Shown here: positions 54,590 through 64,000 of the stretch, piece after piece
Numbering within the stretch: the first letter of the stretch is position 1
Layout of the letters: the number at the start of each line of letters is the position of its first letter
Source of the DNA: Narthecium ossifragum
Taxonomy: Eukaryota; Streptophyta; Magnoliopsida; Dioscoreales; Nartheciaceae
Direction of reading: 5' to 3'
Length of the DNA stretch: 64,000 bases
Assembly: GCA_963920575.1 (NCBI GenBank)
Contig: OY986969.1
Coordinates: 754,001 to 818,000, forward strand
The notes under the pieces: model-generated
What the model saw: the letters and a program-made list of their open reading frames with translations, nothing else
Told to the model about the DNA's origin: nothing
Database searches by the model: none
Position numbers and translations under genes: made by a program

Positions 54590-55120
54590 CATGAAGGGTT
54601 GAGTTTATTTAATGACATTAAACTAAAACATCAATTGAAAGAGCATAAACTTACTGAACGAAAACAGCTGGGTGAATTCTGTGAACAGTTTGCTTTCGAT
54701 GAATCTCGTAAGGCCAAACCACCCAAAGAAATGACTGAAAAAAGAAGGAAACCTTTCTTTAAAAAGAAATTTAAGAGAAATATACCGCAAAAGAGTAATA
54801 CTCAAAAGCGTCCTAAAATAGATAAAAGTAAAGCAAAATGCTTTAAATGTGGCAAAATTGGTCATTATGCTAATCGTTGTTATACTAAGAAAAAGATTAA
54901 CGAAATCGAGGATGAAGGTTTAAAGAAATCTTTATATAAGGTTATGATCAGTACTACTGATTCTGAGACTGTTTCAGAAGATGATTCTTCTACTGAGGAA
55001 ATATCTTCTGATGATGAACATAAATGTACCAAATGTTCTATAAATGATAAAACTGACTATTGGAAACAGATAGTCGAGATGAATAATCTTTCTATTAATA
55101 TGATATCTCTTAATAAAGAT
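54590..55120 (+). pseudogene. Inverted duplicate of the viral coat-protein C-terminal region
   Basis: This plus-strand copy of about 531 bases is nearly identical, in inverted orientation, to 55154-55685. Only a handful of differences were seen. It encodes the basic region and CCHC zinc knuckle of a caulimovirid coat protein, followed by an acidic tail, and then runs into spacer. The spacer to the other arm is about 33 bases. A transcript across both arms would form a long hairpin. Confidence 0.88.
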
Positions 55121-55132
55121 TTCATAGCTAAA

Positions 55133-55846
55133 CTATTTACAGAAGGGCCCGCAATCTTTATTAAGAGATATCATATTAATAGAAAGATTATTCATCTCTA
55201 CTATCTGTTTCCAATAGTCAGTTTTATCATTTATAGAACATTTGGTACATTTATGTTCATCATCAGAAGATATTTCCTCAGTAGAAGAATCATCTTCTGA
55301 AACAGTCTCAGAATCAGTAGTACTGATCATAACCTTATATAAAGATTTCTTTAAACCTTCATCCTCGATTTCGTTAATCTTTTTCTTAGTATAACAACGA
55401 TTAGCATAATGACCAATTTTGCCACATTTAAAGCATTTTGCTTTATTTTTATCTATTTTAGGACGCTTTTGAGTATTACTCTTTTGCGGTATATTTCTTT
55501 TAAATTTCTTTTTAAAGAAAGGTTTTCTTCTTTTTTCAGTCATTTCTTTGGGTGATTTGGCCTTACGAGATTCATCAAAAGCAAACTGTTCACAGAATTC
55601 ACCCAGCTGTTTTCGTTTAGTAAGTTTATGCTCTTTCAATTGATGTTTTAGTTTAATGTCATTACATAAACTCAACCCTTCATGAATACATGCATTAATT
55701 AATGCCCCATAAGTGCATGAATCAAAAGGAATGACGCCTCCATTTTGTTCTCGCAAATAATTTCTAACACGTTCAGCAAAAAGGTTAGGTAAACCGTCTA
55801 TAAATTTAGACTTCCAATGACTACTATAAGCGTCATTCAGTTGCAT
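55133..55846 (-). pseudogene. Endogenous caulimovirid coat-protein C-terminal region
   Basis: A minus-strand frame of 237 codons with a lysine-rich stretch and a CCHC knuckle (Cys-x2-Cys-x4-His-x4-Cys), then an acidic serine-rich tail. That order is typical of plant pararetrovirus capsid proteins. It continues the frame of 55910-56863 after a frameshift near 55900. It ends at the inverted duplication; no protease, reverse transcriptase or RNase H region follows. It is a broken fossil and not a functional gene. Confidence 0.82.
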
Positions 55847-55909
55847 AACTCTTGTAAGAAAAACATCTTTATACCAGCGAAAATGAGTGAGAGTAGGGCA
55901 ACGAAGATT

Positions 55910-56863
55910 TTACAACAAAGTGCGCGTTCGCTCCCCCTGACCAGTGAGATTACCGGTGAAATGATCAAGAATAGTCAACACTAAAGTGTAAACAGCATCA
56001 GCTTGTTGTTGTCCATTTTCAATTTTAACAACACTAAGAATTTCAGTACGTTGATCAGGTTGGAGATAATTATCCCACCAACCTTTCAAACTACCGGTAA
56101 ACCCGTAAGTAAGAAAGGCAGCTACCTGTTGATCTGTATTACCATTATTATGGCAAATAGTAGAATACATCATCATGCGATGTGCCATATTAAGCACTTG
56201 ATGGTCGCTCATACCATCTATGTTCCATTCATAGATGTTTCGACCCGAATAATCTTGTTGTAAGAAAGTATCATTTTCTTCGAATAAAAGATCCATAGGA
56301 GAAGGTCTTTTATAATAGAATTTTTCAAGATTCCGAGGTCTATGTTCAATTTTATTAACAGCTTGAAATTGTTGTTCAGTGTCAAGAGTTATAGATGCAG
56401 TGTCAGAATTGTCAGACTGATTTTTGTCTGTTGTTTCGTTGAGAACTTGTAATTTAGCTTGAGCAAATTGCTTGCTAAGAGATTCTATGACTTCTCCAGT
56501 TAAATCCTTTCCTAATTTAAAATTCGAAATTAGAGCATTCGGCTTAATAGAAGGTTCAGCATGTATTTTAACTGCTTTATCTTTGGTCAAATGGGAGTTA
56601 GGAATAATTTCCCCAAGCTTAATGACCAGTTTGTCAATTGTTTTCTCAACACGAGTCAATTGTTGACCTAAAACTTGAGAATAGACATTAGCATAATTAT
56701 TTTGTTTAAATATTTTATTAAGCTCTTTAATCGTTTCATTTATGGTGTTTACAGGTTTAATAAAAACAGTAGCTTCGAGATTAGAGGTAGAAATCCCCTC
56801 TAATTTAAGGGGTTCAGTAGGGGGTACAAAGATCTCTTTTGCACACCTTCTACTGTTTTTCAA
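55910..56863 (-). pseudogene. Endogenous caulimovirid polyprotein, capsid N-terminal and central part
   Basis: A minus-strand frame of 317 codons. Its C-terminal third contains a gag-like capsid segment with a GWWDNYL motif, seen in florendovirus- and petuvirus-type polyproteins. It is separated by frame changes from the pieces on either side (near 56863 and 55900). It lies downstream of the movement-protein segment, the usual gene order. Confidence 0.78.
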
Positions 56864-57189
56864 CTCTTAAAATATTCTTCAATAACATTTATTCTGGCAG
56901 TAGGATCGTTTTCCTCAGCAACTTCTCCAGAATTATGTTTTTCAGCAATTTGATCAATAATTTCATTAATCTCAGATTCTTTTTCATTAGCATAGTGATT
57001 AGAAAACCAAAAGACAAAAAACTGGATCTTGTTTTTAGCTTCTAATTCACTATAATATAATTCTTTATAAGTCTTTCTTTGTTCCTCATTAAAGGTTGAG
57101 AAAAACCAATCGCGAAATTGTTTGTTATATAACTCTTGAAATTCCTTATTAAGGTACTTCCTGAGGGGACTATGAGGTCTGTAATCCAC
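56860..57189 (-). pseudogene. Endogenous caulimovirid polyprotein, linker segment
   Basis: A 109-codon, charged and probably helical segment between the movement-protein and capsid regions. It is in a different frame from the movement-protein piece, implying a frameshift near 57185. No domain is recognised. Confidence 0.65.
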
Positions 57190-58160
57190 AACTGAAAGGT
57201 AATTTCGGAATCTGATTTAGATCCCTTCTCATAAATCCCATGCGGAATTTGAGACTCAGAAATTCTAATAGCCTGAACCGGAGTTCCATCTCTAGATACC
57301 GATTTTCTAGAAGAAGTAGTCACATCAGTGAATTTAATAGTCCTATTAGGATCAAAAGTTATGATAACTTCACTATCATCAGTTTGGGAAATATGGTAAA
57401 TTTGTTGGTTAATAATTGGTCTAGGTGGGACCACATTAGCTATTAACCAATTATTAGGAAAATTAACTTCAGTCCATTTTATCTGTCTATTCGTAGCAAT
57501 ATGTGAAGACAGCAGATTCGTTTCTATTAAAACTGTTTTTCCTGGAGGTGTAAATTGTTTTGCTCTGGGAGCTAAGGTACTAAGAACCTTGTAATGAATT
57601 CTATAAACAATAGCTATAGTCTCGGATTGAGGTAAAAATTCATAACTATGAGTCTTAATATTAAGACTTACAGCTTCCAATATATTAGGATCAGTCAGAG
57701 ACAGACTCAGGTTTGGGTAAACATTAAAGTATACAGGTCCATGACTGAGGCTGGTTTCCATTATTCCCATTAGGGATTGAGGCCAATTAAGACAACGAGC
57801 ATCTCTTAAACAAGAGAGAATAGAGGCATTTAATCCTTGCAAAGTTAGTGGTTTATAGGCCACCTGAATCAAGCCTATATGAACGTAATTATATTTATCC
57901 GTATAAGGTTCTAAGTCTTCTTCTGAAAGAAGCTTAAGAGTTTGATCTTCTTGATCTACGGTTACTGTCTTTTCAACAGTTTTAATTGCTATCATAGACT
58001 TCAGATCTAAGAAGCCAATTTTGTAGATTTTTTTATTAGGAACATCAGGGATCGCCCAGTTATTTAGGGCTTCTAATTCTGAAGGAAATTCTGCCAATTG
58101 GGCATTTTTTAATTTCTTATCTTTTCGTGAATTAATTTTCCGGATAGCAGTCGATGCCAT
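57042..58160 (-). pseudogene. Endogenous caulimovirid movement-protein segment
   Basis: A minus-strand frame of 372 codons starting at an ATG. It resembles the 30K-type movement proteins of florendovirus/petuvirus-like Caulimoviridae, including a GPVYFNVYPN motif and a LNIKTHSYEFLP-like stretch. In live relatives this protein enlarges plasmodesmata for cell-to-cell spread. The frame is lost near 57185. This is an old integrated copy lacking all replication functions in the window. The genus is inferred from motifs only. Confidence 0.8.
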
Positions 58161-58284
58161 GGTTCATCGAGGTATGTAGACTTAATCAAAGAAAGATGAA
58201 AAGGGACGAAGAAGGGTTGCATGTTTCTTACTTACGAAGAGTTCGATCTAGTTAAGCTTAAGTTTTCTGCTCGTCTGCCAACGA

Positions 58285-58545
58285 ATCACACACACATATA
58301 CATATACATATATAATACTATATATATAGTATTATACATCTATGTATATACACACACACATATACATATACATATATAATACTATATATATAGTATATAT
58401 AGTATTATATATATGTATATACTATATATATAGTATTATATATATTTATATATATATATATAATATATATATAGTATTATGTGTGTGTGTATATATACAT
58501 AAATATAATATAGATATTATATAATATTATATAGATATATTGAAA
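58285..58545. repeat. TA/CA-rich tandem repeat right of the viral insert
   Basis: Repeats of ACACACACATATACATATAC and TATATAGTATTATA matching 54421-54589. The insert therefore lies between two copies of one microsatellite-like sequence. Confidence 0.85.
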
Positions 58546-58718
58546 GTCATTAAAAAATGATTGAAATTTTAAATTTTAAAGTTTTTAAGTGATATAGGGA
58601 ATCAATATAGGGAACATGTTGGTTGAACAAGCCAAAAAGTGATTCCTTATATTAGTGAATGACATAAAATCACTTTAAAGTAGGGATATGGATAGAAAAG
58701 CTTTTGGGAATGCTCTTA

Positions 58719-58982
58719 CAAGTCGTTTGGTAAAAGAATAGGCTATTAGGATCAAGCGATTTTAGGGTCAGAAAAGTTGAGATAATGAGTGGGGATAGAC
58801 CAAAATTTTTTTAATAAAAAAATAAAAATGAGAATACAATCAAGGTGGAGTTAAATGTGGATATGATAAATGATATCCCCATTTTTTAGGATAGCCCACA
58901 TTAACCCGCCTTATATTCATTTTGCTAACCCTATATTATGTTTGGGGATGATATGGGGATAATGTGAAACCAAACATAGACG
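58719..58982. mobile_element. MITE-like element
   Basis: The inverted ends CAAGTCGTTTGGTAAAAG and GAAACCAAACATAGACG sit next to TTA and TAA. The interior is AT-rich, with GGGGATA and TATCCCC words in inverted order. It resembles PIF/Harbinger MITEs, although the flanking triplets are not identical. Confidence 0.5.
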
Positions 58983-59058
58983 TAAGGTTTCAAGCGGGGG
59001 TTAGGGGTAAGAAAAAATGAGGTTAGGGGTAAGAAAAGGTGGGGTTAAAGAATGAGAG

Positions 59059-59588
59059 TAGGGCTTGTTTGGTTGCTCAGGATTTGGTGCAGTGGAGTCA
59101 CTCTTTGGAGTGCAGATTTTTGCAAAGTGAAGTTCTGTGAAGTGGCATGTGAGTTTTTGTTATTTGATTGGTGCTGGAGTGGTCCTTAAAGTCACAGTTT
59201 AAGCTCACAACACAGCCTATTCCAGCGGGATCAAGGACGCTCGCATGAGATGAGAGGAACTTTGGACCCAAAATCGGCCGGAGAACCCAAGATTCAAAAG
59301 CCGAGGGAGAAAGGGGGGCGAAGAACCCTAGCCCGATGACTTTCAAAGTCACAGGACTGGTATCGATTGAGTGGGGGAGTAAGTGAGCATTAATTCAGTC
59401 ACGTCCCACCCCACTCAGCCGACTCTGGCCCTTTTTTAGCCAAAGTCAAATGACTAACTGGAGGCCTTTTCAGGAGTTCCGTCCCCCCACTCCCTCCAGT
59501 TAACGGTCCAACCAAATAGCATGAAATGAAAGGAGTGTTGCTAGTCCACCCACTCCAGCCTCCACTCATGGCAACCAGACATGCTCTA
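59059..59588. mobile_element. MITE-like element, about 530 bp
   Basis: The left end TAGGGCTTGTTTGGTTGC and the right end GGCAACCAGACATGCTCTAA are inverted repeats with mismatches. The interior has scattered ACTCCA/TGGAGT words in both orientations. No coding sequence or clean target duplication is seen. Confidence 0.45.
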
Positions 59589-59789
59589 AGAAAAAGTGGA
59601 GAGGAATGAGGTAGGTGGAATAGTGGTGACCCTCATTATCTCTACTTTGATGTTTGGATAAAAAGTGAGAATAAACGAGATAAATGGAGGGTTATCCCCC
59701 TTATCCCTCAACTAAACGAGGGTTGAAGTGGTAGAGGGTTTCAACCTTCTTCATATGAAACTGAAGAGCTACTCCGTTGACTTTCTAAG

Positions 59790-60872
59790 TTAAATTACAC
59801 TTTAAAATCATATAGTTTCAGGATCTATCATTTTAATACCCTCAACTTTATAGATTACAAAAAATGTACTCCTAATTTTTCAAACTATGCAGTTTAGTTT
59901 GGACCGTCATACGACATTAGCTAGTCTCATGAAAAATCGGTCACGTGATTTCACCCCTTTCCGTTCTCTCCATTTCCGGGCGACGCACTCACCCTCGTCG
60001 GAGCCCCTTCATCTTTGGAATCCATCACCGCCGACAACCTCTCATCTCCACTCTCCTCCCTTCCCGTCACCCCCTCCCTTAATTCTCATCCTTGCCACAC
60101 CCATGAACTCAATGCCAGACACCGCGGCTCATCTCTCATGCGATTCTCCTCACCCACGTTCGCGATTCCCCATAGCCGACACCAATCATCGCCGACCAAC
60201 CTCGCCTTGTTGCTCACCTCCTTCCTCCCTTTTGCGACCCTCCGCCTCCTCTTCTCTTTCCCTCTCCGATCTCCTTCACCCCTAACCCCTCCTCCTCTGA
60301 CACCAACGAACCCATCCAAGGCCGCCGATCGGATCTCGTCGTCCTCGCCTCCCCACTCCTATGTAACACCTCAATTTAGGATTGGAGACCTCTCCGAGGA
60401 TTCCTACCATGGTCCCAGCTTCGATTCAATGCCGATCAAGAACCCCACAACGCCACCACGCTGCCATCCTCGGATCCGCCAACTATAGGGGTTGATCTCA
60501 CAATCAAACATTACAGGAGTACTCCCCTGTGTCATGTGACTCCTACCCCATCAACGCCATCCTCCGATGATGAAGTTTCACCGTTGATCCATCGCCTCGC
60601 CGGTAGCTTCTCAACCGTCCGATCACAACCATCACCTGATTCATTGAACACCATCACAGTCTTTTAATCTTGATTAACGAATCCGCGAGAAACATGTAAA
60701 AACCGATCATGTGCTTGCCGTGAGGGCACCCTAACGCTGTCCAGAGCTCAAGACTAAATTGAGTGGTTTAAAAAGTTAAAAGGTACATTTATGTAAATTT
60801 TAAAATTAAGGGCACTAAAATGATAAAACCTTAGACTACAAACTACATGATACTAAAGTGTAATTTGGGCTA
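59790..60872. mobile_element. Pack-MULE-like Mutator element with 9-bp target duplication
   Basis: Inverted termini of about 125 bases, beginning TTAAATTACACTTTAAAATC on the left with the counterpart GTGTAATTTGGGCTA on the right, enclose a GC-rich, codon-like interior at about 59950-60480. Identical CTTTCTAAG flanks occur at 59781-59789 and 60873-60881. The size, 9-bp duplication and contrast between AT-rich ends and a C-rich interior match Pack-MULEs, which carry captured gene pieces. The interior frames are proline/serine-rich and I do not recognise the source gene. Confidence 0.72.
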
Positions 60873-60881
60873 CTTTCTAAG

Positions 60882-61975
60882 ACGTCAACACAGGTGATTC
60901 AAAATGGTTCTCCAAGTTTTTAAAGCAAATTTTCTTTTAGCTGATGATGGAAGACATGCTATACAAAATATGGATGATCTGGGCATCTAGGTTTTTTAGC
61001 TCATGTAAAGACATGCTATACAAACGGAAATTTGGGGCATTCGGACAATTGAACCATCAGCCTAAGCCTCATATCCAAAACCTTCGAGCCAGCAGCTCAA
61101 GGGAAAATAGTATGGACCTCTCCATAACGAAACATGAGAATGTGCATGAACAAGACTTGTCCTACGTTTGCTGGTGGCCACCATGTTTCCTGCAGGCTGC
61201 GGCAACTGATCAGCCTATTCTGGTCAGCACAGCATTCCATTGGCATAACTAATCGCAGAGTTACAATCTGATTCCTACAATCGGCTGGATCATCACCATT
61301 TATTGCGCTCCTCTAGGTGCCTCCTTAATATCCATTAGTTCAGCCATAACTACTGAGCAAGCCCTTGTATGGCCTGACCATTCCTGTAGTTTCTGTCTGT
61401 CAGCGGCAAAACAACAAGCATCTAAATCCACAAGCGATATGTAGCATCAGCCTTAATGTAGCACATATATTTTACAGCCGAATTATATGATATGCAGCTG
61501 ATTTAACCTGCTAATGATCATATGCCAACCAAAATAGTGAACAAAGTAATCAGAGACAAATGGTCAAGAGTCTAGTGTACAATTCTGCATCAGATAACTT
61601 AATCAACATTGCTAAATTCTTGCCTAAAACATCACATCAAACTTTTGAAATCTAAAGAACAAGGTATTAACAGAGGCCATTTACCAACTTCAATTCTTAG
61701 GGCTTAAACAGTGAGTAAACAATTTTCTTAAGATCTCTTACATCTGTTGAGCCTTGAAAATATTTTTTCAGCATCATCTCAAAACTTAGGGTAACTCCTA
61801 TACCTAAAAGTGCTCCTTTAATGTTGAGTTACAATGATTGGAGTTTATATTGTTCTAAAGATGCCTCAAACTGCTGTTTCATTGACTCAAAAGGGAACAA
61901 TAAAGGTTTTGTGAAAGCAGTAGATGATTATAAGACTACCTTTATATTACGCCACAAAACCAGAGCATCCTCCCA
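60882..61975. other. MHF1 3' flank and intergenic sequence
   Basis: The part next to 61975 is probably MHF1 3' untranslated sequence. A plus-strand frame at 60944-61252 has no recognisable motif and I do not call it. ACATGCTATACAAA occurs twice near 60955 and 61010. Confidence 0.5.
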
Positions 61976-63866
61976 TCAAGTGCGAATTTCTTCATCATCC
62001 TTTTTAGAAGAACGCTTCCTTTTCCTACCAGATGGTGGCTCTTTTCCTTTCAGTTCGTTGGAGAAGGACCTCAGCAAAGTCATAACATGTTCATTCCTAT
62101 GTGCTGAAAAGAAAAAGTAAAGAATCATGCTTTTGGCACTTAATATGGTTAAAAGGTCTCTATCCATCTATCAAACTGTCAATGTATCAATAGAGAATTT
62201 GATAACGGAATAGAATTAACTTTTAACACCCAGTACTGCAGTTAGTACTAACTCTGCCAGATAATTAAGACAGAGAAGTAGCTAATATATCAAACTTTTT
62301 GATAATTCAATCACATACAAAAGAGACGAGAATAGTTCAAAGTGATATGGAAGAATACCAGATAATATAACATCTTCCATATTAACAGATTTGCGACCAG
62401 CATGCTGTGCAAACAGCTCCACATCCCTTGCTAATTGCTCTGCTTTTCAGATAATAAGAAGCAAAATGAGTTTGTTTTTTCCTCTCTGCTGACAATTTTG
62501 CAAAAAGAAATGCTCAGCAGGAATATGCAATGCAACTTATGCATTCCTACGTAGCAATAGTAGGTTCAGAGGATGCAATAAACAAGCAAGATTTTGGTGT
62601 TCTGTAACTGAAGCATGAATCTTTGCTCAATGGAGGCTTCATAACTTGGCAATAAGGCACAATATTGTGTGCTCAAAATATTCAGTAGCAAGATTACATA
62701 GATGCCCTAGGGAAGATAGATATGAGAATGCCAGGGTGCAGGAAGGGAAGTCAAATCATATATGATCCGGAGAAGTCATAGTAGCAAAGGAGGAAGGATT
62801 TGGTCCAAATATCTACCAAACAACACATCAAAAGGCCAGAACCGAATAGCTGGAATGATGGCTAATGATGTTACAACTACCATTATTTCTATATATTTGT
62901 ACAGGACTAAAGTAATCGCGTTCATGGTCATCTTACCACTGTCAACTACTGTCAGTGTGTTAGATTGCCAATATCATACTATCACATTTCAATTAGGCTT
63001 GGGGTAGAAAAGAAACTTAGAATACAATTGGTTCACACCTTCAAATCCAACCACAAAATATATAGTTCTATCACTCTTGAAATCTTAACGGAAAAATCAG
63101 TCAATCACTAAATACGACAATCTACAAATTCATATTGATCTTCTATATCATAAACATGGTTTCTATGATATTGCCCACAAGAACAAGACGTTAACATAAC
63201 TAGACTGCCACTGTAAAGAAACTTCAGAATTCCCCAAATCTGAATTCGGCTGTATCCTTGGCGTTGAAATTTACATGAAGTATAGGCATGACAGGTGCCG
63301 CATATACTATCATCTAATTTTTAAATCTACCACTCTACTTGGCGATGCTTTATCTAAATATTTGCGCACTATAATATGATAAGTTACTTAGATTGATTTC
63401 AAGATTCTGACTACAATATCACATAAACTGCAAGGTAAATTACGCAGCTGATTGGCAGTCATTTATGCAGCTAATTTAGCAATAATATCTTCCTATCTCA
63501 AGATTAAAAGAACAAAGGGCAAACATTATAATAGAAATGAATAGAGAATAGAAGGTAACCCAGATGAGAAGTAAGGGTTTTAGGATATACCGGTCAACTT
63601 ATAAGCCAGGTCGGCGATGCACGCCACCACGGGCTCCGCGACCTCCATTCCTTGCTTTTTAGCTGTCAAAAACGGGATCATAACTCGAAAATTAAGATAA
63701 AAAGGCCGAGAACACGAACAAAGAGCGGATAAATGGGGGAAAAGGATGGAGTTTCTAAACCCTCAGACTCGGCGATCGAGATCACTGAGAGTCGGAAGCG
63801 ATCCCTTTGGATCTCAGCTCTCTCTTCCTCCGCCTCCTTCTCGCGATCGCCACCGCTGCTCTCCAT
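61976..63866 (-). CDS. MHF1: MHF1 / CENP-S histone-fold protein
   Basis: Four exons in phase give 128 residues: 63866-63761, 63662-63591, 62439-62359 and 62103-61976. MHF1 pairs with MHF2 (CENP-X) as a histone-fold dimer that binds branched DNA, aids the FANCM helicase in repair and limits meiotic crossovers in plants; it is also a kinetochore component. Landmarks are RDRFRLSVISIAESEAKKQG, EPVVACIADLAYKLTEQLA, AQHAGRKSVNMEDVIL and AHRNEH, then a basic tail (RKRKRSSKK) ending EIRT. All are standard for plant MHF1. The start is the first ATG of the acidic N-terminal stretch (MESSGGDREKEAEEE). All introns are GT-AG and no damage is seen. Confidence 0.92.
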
Positions 63867-64000
63867 CTCCCTCAGCGCCGGAGCTCGAAGAGCAACTAAC
63901 AGTGAAATATTTCATTAGTGTGAGATTTTTGTGATTGGGCGGTCGTGATCCTGGATGCGTTCTAGACTCGTTGATCTGGACCGTCCATGGGATGGCGCCA

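Noticed and set aside
59887..60488. Two overlapping plus-strand frames of 132 and 157 codons
   Set aside because: They are proline/serine-rich low-complexity translations of the GC-rich interior of the Pack-MULE-like element; no motif or splice context supports a gene.
60944..61252. Plus-strand frame of 102 codons near MHF1
   Set aside because: No recognisable motif, no splice partners, and it lies in the probable downstream flank of MHF1.

Overview
This is nuclear DNA from a flowering plant, most likely a monocot; the species cannot be fixed from the window. The evidence is short-intron plant genes (an N-alpha-acetyltransferase, a BONZAI-type copine, two Mei2-like RNA-binding proteins and a CENP-S/MHF1 histone-fold protein), plant L1-type LINEs carrying a C-terminal RNase H, and abundant Mutator-, Harbinger-, CACTA- and Helitron-type non-autonomous elements. 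A degraded endogenous plant pararetrovirus and a tRNA-Pro-like gene are also present. There are 200 Ns at 2068-2267.

Layout. 1-5433: a possible promoter for a gene lying off the left edge, two short Helitrons, a gapped terminal-inverted-repeat element, a CACTA terminus and a Harbinger-type MITE. 5434-7909 (+): NAA30/MAK3 catalytic subunit of NatC, 4 exons. 7910-11971: intergenic, with a CACTA-like subterminal repeat array. 11972-17872 (-): a complete 16-exon copine (BON1 family). 19067-25216 (-): a nearly intact L1-type LINE with 11-bp target-site duplications. 25642-31870 (-) and 34201-40998 (-): a tandem pair of 14-exon Mei2-like genes, both fully open. 42.5-53.3 kb: gene-poor, with two more LINE remnants and several MITEs. 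53344-53414 (+): tRNA-Pro-like. 53.5-58.5 kb: a Mutator foldback element, a third Helitron and a truncated caulimovirid insertion whose coat-protein end is duplicated as an inverted repeat. 59790-60872: a Pack-MULE-like element. 61976-63866 (-): MHF1/CENP-S, 4 exons.

History that can be read. A block holding a Mei2-like gene with its promoter and downstream flank was duplicated in tandem (about 18.9-33.25 kb and 33.45-42.56 kb). After that a LINE entered the downstream flank of the first copy. The second copy carries a MITE in its downstream flank and about 0.73 kb inserted at a splice acceptor. Both genes keep every exon phase, so both probably still encode protein. TA-rich tracts have repeatedly taken insertions (Helitrons, a terminal-inverted-repeat element, the viral sequence). 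The host genes are unrelated in function: N-terminal acetylation, membrane calcium signalling and immunity, meiosis or meristem RNA binding, and DNA repair or kinetochore. Exon coordinates were read by eye, with phases checked, and may be off by one base in places.
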